Part shown: positions 57,185 to 64,000 of the stretch, piece by piece
Layout: each line of letters begins with the position of its first letter
Position numbering within the stretch: position 1 is the first letter of the stretch
NCBI RefSeq assembly: GCF_022965805.1
Contig: NC_133110.1
Coordinates: 33,294,317-33,358,316 of the forward strand
Origin: Primulina eburnea
Taxonomy: Eukaryota; Streptophyta; Magnoliopsida; Lamiales; Gesneriaceae
DNA: 64,000 nucleotides
Direction of reading: 5' to 3'
Position numbers and translations under genes: made by a program
Notes under the pieces: model-generated
Told to the model about the DNA's origin: nothing
What the model saw: only the letters and a program-made list of their open reading frames with translations
Databases searched by the model: none

Positions 57185-57380
57185 TATATTTATATATAAT
57201 ATTGGATTTAATTGATCTCTTGATAGAATACTGATACTTCTTTCCCCGACCCAAAACCGCAGCCAACTTTGTTTTTGTACCGACTTTCATCCGAGAAGAA
57301 ACATGTGAGCTCAGGGAGTACATAAATATTTTCTTGATGATCAGTAAGTGCAAACATATATTTTTTCTGACAATGACTGG
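56490..57380. repeat. Duplicated block, copy 1 (holds an empty insertion site)
   Basis: Direct copy of 59,141-60,872, with shared text from GGAACGGCT.AAGTCTGTTT through CCATTTTCACGTGGCTATGTA and AAACTCAAATTATGGGTCGG to TTTCTGACAATGACTGG. It includes (TA)n at 57,024-57,103 and a short TA/CA repeat at 57,150-57,190. After ACTGG it runs on into ATGTAAATTTAAG, where copy 2 has the Tat-like LTR piece. Confidence 0.85.
57024..57190. repeat. (TA)n and (CA)n microsatellites
   Basis: About 80 bp of TA at 57,024-57,103, then TA/CA repeats at 57,150-57,190. Confidence 0.95.
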
Positions 57381-57948
57381 ATGTAAATTTAAGTTTGGGT
57401 TTGAGAATTTTGTAAGCTCTTCTATATATTAATATTTTTATGTCAACTATCTTATCGGTTTTTTTCCTTTTTAAAATTTTTTAAATTTTCGTATTTAAAT
57501 CTCAAAATTTAGCGGAAAAATAATTTTTCTCTAATGTGAAATTTGAAATATAATAAATTATATGTTCATGCACTATATTATCACAAAAATATATAAATAA
57601 GTTCAATATAAGATGAGAAACAAATATTTTTGCCCCCCCCCCCCCCCCCCAATGTCATACATTGACCCACAAAAAATTTCATATTGATTTAATATTAATA
57701 ATTTTTTAATAAATTTATAATTTCTATCCTAAATCAGATACATTTGATTTTTAACTTTCAAAATTCTAATGAAATTCACATTACAAATTAAAAATTTAAA
57801 AATTAAAGACAACTTTATGATTTTAAAATAAATAATATATTTTTTTATTTTAATTATTGCATAAACATATCTTGTAGAGCACATCTACCATGCACACCCC
57901 ATCGATGCTCACATAAGTGTGCACGGTAGGTATGCATCATATCAAAAC

Positions 57949-58017
<69 letters not shown>

Positions 58018-58197
58018 CCTATTTTACATGGTCTTGTCATACTAATTTAGTCTACAAAAACATCATCACCTATGTTTTAGGGTTCTTTTGAAATTTATGC
58101 AAATCGAGGACAAAGTTGACAATTCATGGTGTAAAATTTTGTCCATGGTCCACAAAACTTGGTACTCATATACAGGTTGAATATAATAACATAACGA
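57381..58197. other. AT-rich spacer with poly-C run and (AT)n
   Basis: Contains 18 consecutive C at 57,633-57,650 and an (AT)n tract at about 57,953-58,012. No gene seen. Confidence 0.6.
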
Positions 58198-58376
58198 GTA
58201 GGTCTTTTGTGAGATGGTCTCACGAATCTTTATCTGTGAGACAGGTCAACACTATCGATATTCACAATAAAAAGTAATATTCTTAGCATAAAAAATAATA
58301 TTTTTCATTGATGACCCAAATAAGAGATCTGTTTCACAAAATACGATCTGTGAGACCGCTTCACACAAGTTGTTGC
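58198..58376. mobile_element. MITE-like repeat, copy 2 (GTGAGAC palindromic ends)
   Basis: Fuller copy of the repeat at 12,386-12,537. The ends TTGTGAGATGGTCTCAC and (inverted) TTGTGTGAAGCGGTCTCAC are self-palindromic inverted repeats around GATATTCACAATAAAAAGTA and GATGACCCAAATAAGAGATC. No coding capacity. Confidence 0.7.
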
Positions 58377-58420
58377 TGTAACATAAATAGATTCGATCGT
58401 CGTCTCAGAAGTGACAGAGA

Positions 58421-58943
58421 TAGGGGTGAGCATTCGGTCGGGTTCGGTTACCGACTGGACTGAACCGAAGTAGCCATAACCGAACTGAACCGAAATATTT
58501 AGACATAACCGAATCGACCGAATTATTTTTACCGATTTAACCGATTAGTTTTTTCAAAAAAAAAATATGATTTAACTTTAATTATATATGTAATTTTTCT
58601 TGAATACTACAATATACACAAATGCATAAAAACATAAAATCACACATATCACAAATGTACAAGTTTTGTTTGAACGCAATTAATACATATTATATCGATT
58701 TTAACATTAAATTTTTTAAAATACATAAAAATTGATAAATAATAAAAATTTATTAAATAATAGTATTTATTATATCGGTTAATTCGATTAACTGATTTCA
58801 AAATTTTGAAAACCGTAATCGAACCGAATTAATCGATATAACCGAATTTTTTTTATTTGAAAATCGAATTTCCGAAATAACCGAACCGAATTAGCTCGTT
58901 TCGATCGGTTAATTCGGTTTAACTGAAATCTTGTTTACCCGTA
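58421..58943. mobile_element. hAT-type MITE rich in the AACCGAA motif
   Basis: Starts TAGGGGTGAGCA and ends with a decayed inverse (TTTACCCGTA). The flanking octamers GACAGAGA (58,413-58,420) and GGCGGAGA (58,944-58,951) match at 6 of 8 bases, which fits an aged hAT duplication. Both ends carry many direct and inverted AACCGAA/TTCGGTT units, and the core is AT-rich. Confidence 0.7.
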
Positions 58944-58951
58944 GGCGGAGA

Positions 58952-59140
58952 TGGAGAAAATCTGAGCAAATCTGTTCGAATTAATAATTTATCACTGCAA
59001 CGAGTAGATGATTAAAATTAAAATCAATAAATCCACGTGTATATATCCCTATGTAAATCAATTAGACATTTTACTTTAAATTAAATATATATTATATATA
59101 AATACAAAATTGTGGGAGTATTGATTTAGCAAGACTTGGC
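58952..59140. other. Short AT-rich spacer
   Basis: Nothing recognised. Separates the MITE from duplicate copy 2. Confidence 0.5.
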
Positions 59141-59750
59141 GGAACGGCTCAAGTCTGTTTTGACAACTCTAATAATTTATCACGCAACGTGAAATCTTGA
59201 AAAATCATCGTATGATCATTTTTATACACGAGTATTATACTCGAAATTGTCTTAAAAAATTGGTATGATTGACCATTTTCACGTGGCTATGTAGCCTCTC
59301 CCTTATAATGCAACTATGGTCCTGCATTTTAATAAATTAAGTTCGAGAATCAGGTAAATTCATATATATTTTTCCTGTATTTTTTATAAAATACTTATTG
59401 GCTGAAAATGAAATACATAAGAATAAACGCAATCACATTGCGTCCATGCAAACAAATAAAATCAAAATTTCAAAACGAAAAAAACACGTCAATTTGTTAA
59501 AAAAAATAATAATATTAATTGTTGCTTAAAAATTTAGTTTAGAAAAAATTTATTTATTTATTTATCTTATATAAGTAAACTCAAATTATGGGTCGGGTAT
59601 CACATGTACCACGAACCGTACCGATAGGGTGAAACTTATAGGTCCAATTGTAATATATTCAAGGAACTTGCAATGTATACATATCGATAATGTAAAATCA
59701 CTAATAATCATTATATAATAGTTTTGAAACATTATCATTATCTAAACTCC

Positions 59751-59852
59751 AAAGCGTACTATTTATATATTTTTTAAAAAATATATAAACATTATCATTA
59801 TCTAAATTCCAAAGCGTACTATTTATATATTTTTTAAAAAATATTTTAGATA

Positions 59853-59892
<40 letters not shown>

Positions 59893-59925
59893 CGTACTAT
59901 TTATATATTTTTTAAAAAATATTTT
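59751..59925. repeat. Minisatellite, three copies of AAGCGTACTATTTATATA
   Basis: Units start at 59,751, 59,811 and 59,890. Each has AAGCGTACTATTTATATATT followed by a T-run and an A-run, and a (TA)n tract separates the last two. Confidence 0.85.
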
Positions 59926-60032
59926 AGATAAGTTTAAATTAGATATTAGATAGACACATAAAATTTTGAACACTAAAGATAAATCATACAAGCCAGATTT
60001 TGGGAGATAATAATCATACAAGCCCCGGTGTT

Positions 60033-60037
60033 ATATA

Positions 60038-60095
<58 letters not shown>

Positions 60096-60189
60096 GGAGA
60101 TAAATATATATATTTTGGGAGATAATATATATATATTATATATATATATTATCTCCCAAATATATATATTTATCTCCCCAAAATATATA

Positions 60190-60233
<44 letters not shown>

Positions 60234-60245
60234 CTCCCAAATATA

Positions 60246-60289
<44 letters not shown>

Positions 60290-60296
60290 TATCTCC

Positions 60297-60341
<45 letters not shown>

Positions 60342-60420
60342 AGATAATATATATATATATATTATATATATATATTTATCTCCCAAAATATATATATATA
60401 TATATAATATATTTTGGGAG

Positions 60421-60457
<37 letters not shown>

Positions 60458-60463
60458 CTCTTA

Positions 60464-60548
<85 letters not shown>

Positions 60549-60557
60549 GTATTATCT

Positions 60558-60642
<85 letters not shown>

Positions 60643-60653
60643 GTATTATCTCC

Positions 60654-60692
<39 letters not shown>
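60033..60692. repeat. Long TA microsatellite interspersed with GGGAGATAA in both orientations
   Basis: About 660 bp, almost entirely TA, broken by roughly a dozen copies of TTTTGGGAGATAA or its inverse (or the shorter AGAGATAA). The seed occurs once in each duplicate (CTGGGAGATAATAATCATAC, TTTTGGGAGATAATAATC). ORFs here (Tyr/Ile repeats) are not genes. Confidence 0.9.
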
Positions 60693-60695
<3 letters not shown>

Positions 60696-60872
60696 GGATT
60701 TAATTGATCTCTTGATGGAATACTGATACTTCTTTCCCCGACCCAAAACCGCAGCCAACTTTGTTTTTGTACCGACTTTCATCCGAGAAGAAACACGTGA
60801 GCTCAGGGAGTACATAAATATTTTCTTGATGATTAGTGAGTGCAAACATAAATTTTTTCTGACAATGACTGG

Positions 60873-60896
60873 TGATGCCACCCGGGTCAAATGGTC
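60873..60896 (-). repeat. 24-bp end of a Tat-like LTR
   Basis: Identical to the terminal 24 bp of the LTR at 60,956 (on the minus strand it ends GACCCGGGTGGCATCA). It abuts ACTGG of the flanking block, as the outer 3' end of an integrated retroelement would. Confidence 0.7.
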
Positions 60897-60955
60897 TCCT
60901 AGTGGGAGCCATATCAACGCCTTTAGAACTCAGTATTTCCCACAGACGGCGCCAA
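60897..60955 (-). promoter_or_regulatory. Primer binding site and gag start of a Tat-like element
   Basis: On the minus strand, directly after the LTR end, comes TTGGCGCCGTCTGTGGG, the sequence found at this place in many plant Tat/Ogre-type Ty3 elements. About 25 bp later comes ATGGCTCCCACTAGGAG (MAPTRRP), a plausible gag start. Only about 59 bp of internal sequence remain before it joins the 24-bp LTR end. Confidence 0.75.
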
Positions 60956-61687
60956 TGATGCCACCCGGGTCAAATGGTCGAGTCGGGTCGAGAACTCTGC
61001 CGGGTAAACTATCAAAAATGTTGAAGGAAATATGAGTCTGAGCGTGGAACTTGGATTACGATTCCTTGAATGCTGCGAAGGACCTGAGAACGAGGAAAAC
61101 AACCATGTGAATGGGCGCCAGAGGGGTGTCTGGCGTGGCCACTCTGATGCTTAAGTCAGTAGGGTACTCAAGCAAGAAAACCAATGTAACCAAGTGATGG
61201 TTGTGGTGATTGGTGTGTAATAAATGAGAGTATTAAATGTTCATCAATATCTGAATGAATGAATAAATGCGAAACCTGGTATTTATAATGGAGGAGGTAA
61301 TGATGATCTCGTTTTTGGGGGTGTGCGAGCATTAAATATAATAGGGTAGCTGATTGTACCTTATTGTTCTGACATGTCAAATCGTACTAATCATGTCCAA
61401 TCTGTCTTGTCACCCATTAATGTTAACCAAAGGAAGATAGGTCGGCCGCGTGCACTCTACGAAATCAACGTAATTAAATGCTTCCCTCGCATCGAGATGT
61501 CAGAGGAGAAAAACTTCTTGGGTAATTGTGCCAGAACTCGGGCGCCAGGTCCTAAACCCACAACCCGGGATATGAGTGTTTGCTTCCACATTCAACTTTA
61601 ACAATATTCTGTCCTGACCCGGGCGCATTCCACATGTCCCGAGAGATCCCGGGCCCTAGCAACGTCCTGGGACATATCGGGGCATCA
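60956..61687 (-). repeat. LTR of a Tat-like Ty3 element (732 bp)
   Basis: On the minus strand it starts TGATGCCCCGATATG and ends GGTGGCATCA, giving inverted TGATGCC/GGCATCA termini. A minus-strand TATA box (TATAAATACC) lies near 61,270-61,280. It is flanked on its 3' side by a PBS and on its 5' side by the purine tract AAGTAGGGAGTGG (61,688-61,700), i.e. PPT-LTR-PBS. CCCGGG-type motifs are frequent in it and in the DNA to its right. Confidence 0.75.
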
Positions 61688-61700
61688 CCACTCCCTACTT
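61688..61700 (-). promoter_or_regulatory. Polypurine tract candidate of the Tat-like element
   Basis: AAGTAGGGAGTGG on the minus strand abuts the LTR start. If real, the DNA to the right is the 3' internal region of the element. Confidence 0.55.
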
Positions 61701-61980
61701 AAATAGTCGGGCTAGAGTCTACTCGCTGTCCCGATTAGTCCCATGTGCCCGGTCAGGAAAGTCATTTTATCATACTGACTGTGCCGTACTGGTACCTCTA
61801 CATTGCTGAGACATGCCCTATACTGCAACCCTATCCAAAGCGTTTCATGTTCTCGAGGATGATTTATCGCAATATTTCGATATCTGTGCACGTCTTTTCA
61901 ACTGTGGGGTACAACTTCCAATGCTTACCTTACCCATCCACGTGGTAAAAGATCAACGGCTGTGATTAACCCCCCACCCC
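61701..61980 (+). promoter_or_regulatory. Upstream region of small ORF copy 1
   Basis: No ORF. Contains ACGGCTGTGATTAA at 61,956-61,969, which recurs upstream of copy 3 (63,820-63,833), then a C-rich stretch and the TATA box. Confidence 0.5.
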
Positions 61981-61990
61981 TATATATATA
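61981..61990 (+). promoter_or_regulatory. TATA box of small ORF copy 1
   Basis: TATATATATA, 64 bp before the ATG. Copies 2 and 3 have TATAAATA at 62,927-62,934 and 63,913-63,920, 44 and 46 bp before their ATGs. Confidence 0.6.
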
Positions 61991-62044
61991 ACAGCACCTT
62001 TTCTCTAAAATTCCATCAGTTAGCCTACTACTCGAAGAATCAAT

Positions 62045-62461
62045 ATGGCGAGTTCGAGCATCCAGAAGGCTCTTGTCACGGAGGAAGTTTTGCATGAATA
62101 TTCCGAGAAGAGAGAAGCTGAGATAGAAGACGAAGTGTTCCAGAAGTTTATTTGCTACTGGGAAAAACTCCAGAAATTACAACTTCTTTACGAAGCCGGG
62201 GAAGCTACTGCTTCGAGACTGGTGGTAAAGATAGAGAAGTACCGGGATCGCCTGAATGTGACCGAGAAGGTGAACATTTTCGAAGGCGACTACGTATACC
62301 AACTGATGCTGTTCAAGGAGAGGAAAATCCTATCGACCATCACGGGCTCCGATAGCTTTCTCAAGACGTCCACCAGGGAGTTAAGAAAATGGAGGACCAT
62401 GTGGACATTTTTTGTTGAGGAAGAATACTTCAATGTAATCCGCAGAAATGCACTTAAATAA
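62045..62461 (+). CDS. Unrecognised small helical protein, tandem family copy 1 (138 aa)
   Basis: I do not recognise the family. The ATG at 62,045 opens MASSSIQKALVTEEVL and a hydrophilic, probably all-helical protein rich in Glu, Lys and Leu (FICYWEKLQKLQLLYEAG, LVVKIEKYRDRLNV, RELRKWRTMWTFFVEEEY, ending VIRRNALK). There is no signal peptide, membrane segment or catalytic motif. A TATA box lies upstream and AATAAA overlaps the stop, so it looks like a complete single-exon transcription unit. It is antisense to the adjacent LTR. Two more copies follow in tandem at about 0.93-0.99 kb spacing. It could be an antisense accessory ORF of a Tat-lineage retrotransposon or a small host gene family. 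Confidence 0.65.
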   Translation: MASSSIQKALVTEEVLHEYSEKREAEIEDEVFQKFICYWEKLQKLQLLYEAGEATASRLVVKIEKYRDRLNVTEKVNIFEGDYVYQLMLFKERKILSTITGSDSFLKTSTRELRKWRTMWTFFVEEEYFNVIRRNALK

Positions 62462-62926
62462 ATAAAATCACCCTTCCTTTTCGTCCCTGCTTTTTACTTG
62501 GAGTCATGTTCTAATTTTTACCGTTGAGTGTTCGCCAGTAAATCGAATAAAATATCCGACCGATAATCGAAATAATTAATGACTAATTTTAATACCCCGG
62601 GTTTAGAACACCACGCCGGGTTCATATTTCCCGAGAAGGTGATGAGTCATCCGGGCTTTTAATCTTTCGCGTCAAGGCGGTCATAACTGTGCATGAAGGG
62701 TCATCGAGCCTTAGCTGGGAACCTTTCATATTCTGAGACGCTTCGATAACGGCACCCGCCCTTTTACCTTCCCGATGCGACTTTCGAGGCATTTATTGAC
62801 CATCCGCGTGTGTGCATTTTAGTGGATTTGATAAATTCTCTTTCCAAATAAATGACAACATGCTTTGGTTAGCTTTAGGCCTTTCGAGTTCCTCCGTATT
62901 AGATGCCTCCTCCCCCTCCTTTCTTC
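62462..62926 (+). other. Spacer between ORF copies 1 and 2
   Basis: Contains AATAAA at 62,461-62,466 and several CCCGGG/CCCGAG-type motifs like those in the LTR. No ORF of note. Confidence 0.5.
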
Positions 62927-62970
62927 TATAAATAAGCACGTGGGCAAGATGCCTTGATACTAACAGGACA

Positions 62971-63417
62971 ATGTCAAGCTCCAGCGATTCTAGCACTTGT
63001 AGCAGTGCCATCTCCTCCGTTGGCGCACAGAGTCGGACACCAGCTGAGTTACGTCCATAAGTGGAGAACTTCAAAAGGACTGTTGACGAGTACATCTTAG
63101 CCAAGGTCATATGTACTTGGCACAAACTTCAGTTCATCGGCCTTCTGTACCTGAACGGTACAGTCCTCACCCGTTCTCAGAGGCTGGTAATGAGAAAATA
63201 CATACGGGAGCTGGGGGTAGCTCGCATTGAAGAGTTGTTGACTGACCAGAATCTGCTGCATGCCATGTTGTGGAAGGAATGACGTCATCTAAATAAGGTC
63301 TCGAACACCAATTCCTTTGCCAGTCTTGGCATTCAAGAGGTTACCGACTGGATGGATGAATGGAAAGGCCGAGTGGCCTCGGAAATTTCTGTAATACGAC
63401 GCCGACCATTTCCTTAA
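62971..63417 (+). pseudogene. Small helical protein family copy 2, two in-frame stops
   Basis: ATG at 62,971 gives a Ser-rich start (MSSSSDSSTCSSAISS). An in-frame TAA at 63,058-63,060 and a TGA at 63,280-63,282 interrupt it. The frame then runs to a TAA at 63,415-63,417 that overlaps AATAAA. The middle aligns with copy 1: ICTWHKLQFIGLLYLNG with ICYWEKLQKLQLLYEAG, LVMRKYIRELGV with LVVKIEKYRDRLNV, LHAMLWKE with YQLMLFKE, and the end ISVIRRR with FNVIRRN. Overall similarity is perhaps 30%, so the copies diverged long before the stops. TATAAATA at 62,927-62,934. Confidence 0.7.
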
Positions 63418-63912
63418 TAAAAATTTCAATGATTATTTCTCGCGTCGTCTTAATTTTCTGTAAATGTCGTAACATAAAACAAACTAATCATCAGTCGAAA
63501 AGTTGAAAAGATTGGTTTAAAACAACATAAAACGCCAGGCCCTTATGCTGTCCTGACCCATTAGATGGGTGCTGGGATCGCCTATTCCCGGGTTATCACG
63601 TAGAATGCCGGGACTTCGTATCTCCCGGTCTGGAGTCTTATGTTAATTAATGTTCCCGGATTTCAAAGTGCCATTATGATGCCTACTTGGCATCTAGATC
63701 GCTTTCGACGTTACACTTCCCCAGAATGTGACAAGGATGACGTGTGGATATCCGTGTGTCTTTTCAATGGTTCAGTTATATTTTCGAGGTTTATCTCCAT
63801 CGTCCATGTGTATAGATCTACGGCTGTGATTAATCGCCCTTCTATACAGGTGAGAGGGCGTTTCAACTGATTTAAGATCTTCCGTCTTGCCCTACATTAC
63901 ATACCATTTACC
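63418..63912 (+). other. Spacer between ORF copies 2 and 3
   Basis: Holds CCCGGG-type motifs near 63,585-63,660 and ACGGCTGTGATTAA at 63,820-63,833. No gene seen. Confidence 0.5.
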
Positions 63913-63958
63913 TATAAATATGAAGGTAAGAAGAGAAGGCATAGGTCATTAATTCAAA

Positions 63959-64000
63959 ATGTCGAGCTCGAGTGCTTCTAGTGCTTGCAGCAGCACACAT
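63959..64000 (+). CDS. Small helical protein family copy 3, start only
   Basis: The last 42 bases read MSSSSASSACSSTH, matching the Ser/Cys-rich start of copy 2. TATAAATA lies 46 bp upstream at 63,913-63,920. The rest lies beyond the window. Confidence 0.6.
   Translation, partial: MSSSSASSACSSTH

Larger units (their letters stand above)
59141..60872. repeat. Duplicated block, copy 2 (expanded, interrupted by a retroelement at its right end)
   Basis: Aligns with 56,490-57,380 at both ends, but the middle has grown to about 1 kb by a 60-bp minisatellite (59,751-59,925) and TA expansion (60,033-60,692). Copy 2 ends in ACTGG at 60,868-60,872, directly followed by LTR sequence. Confidence 0.85.

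Noticed and set aside
60028..60726. 232-codon Tyr/Ile repeat ORF and similar ones on both strands
   Set aside because: Translation of a TA microsatellite.
62045..64000. Endogenous pararetrovirus (caulimovirid) genes
   Set aside because: No RT, movement protein or coat motifs; the ORFs are tandem paralogues with separate TATA boxes.

Overview
The window is plant nuclear DNA, most likely from a eudicot. It carries full suites of plant Ty1/copia and Ty3/gypsy LTR retrotransposons, a hAT transposon with plant-type introns, hAT-type MITEs and long AT-rich spacers, and no bacterial-style gene organisation. The extra ORF downstream of pol in the large copia element resembles, from memory, proteins abundant in Gesneriaceae/Lamiales genomes. 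That placement is tentative. I see no convincing ordinary host gene except possibly fragments near 2.2 kb. No rRNA, tRNA or CRISPR array was recognised.

Layout. 1-1.2 kb: 3' part of a decayed Ty3 pol (integrase). 1.2-7.4 kb: relics, namely a copia gag fragment, an exon-like fragment, two hAT-type MITEs with 8-bp target duplications, a solo Ty3 LTR with a 5-bp duplication, and a 221-bp tandem duplication. 7.45-11.9 kb: an old LTR remnant split by a 3.3-kb hAT transposon (8-bp duplication CGCACACA) with a broken BED/DUF659/dimerisation transposase. 11.9-13.4 kb: AT-rich spacer with a MITE and a TA microsatellite.

13,431-55,603 is one 42-kb retrotransposon nest. The host (E, minus strand) is a Maximus/SIRE-like copia element with an extra ORF after pol. 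It is about 11.1 kb when the insertions are removed, with target duplication GATGG. Into its 3' LTR jumped Ty3 element A (13,612-21,173, minus, AAAAC). Into the junction of its integrase and RT jumped A's relative B (27,198-34,523, minus, GAGAT), whose 1475-codon gag-pol is uninterrupted. Into its gag jumped the CRM-like Ty3 element C (37,738-53,919, plus, CGTAG). C was itself hit by copia element D (40,492-49,708, plus, AAAAC). LTR divergence counted by eye (E about 1.6%, C about 1.1%, D about 1%, A about 0.3%, B about 0.2%) agrees with the order of nesting. All five elements have the same PBS core, matching initiator tRNA-Met.

55.6-60.9 kb: AT-rich DNA with two direct copies of a roughly 0.9-kb block, a hAT-type MITE, another MITE, poly-C and TA microsatellites, and a 650-bp TA expansion interspersed with a GGGAGATAA motif. 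60.87-64 kb: a minus-strand LTR flanked by both a PBS and a polypurine tract. To its right lie three tandem copies of a small plus-strand ORF family, each with its own TATA box: one intact, one with two stops, one cut by the window edge. I infer that these are antisense accessory ORFs of a Tat-lineage Ty3 element, or a small tandem gene family beside it. This is the least explained part of the window.
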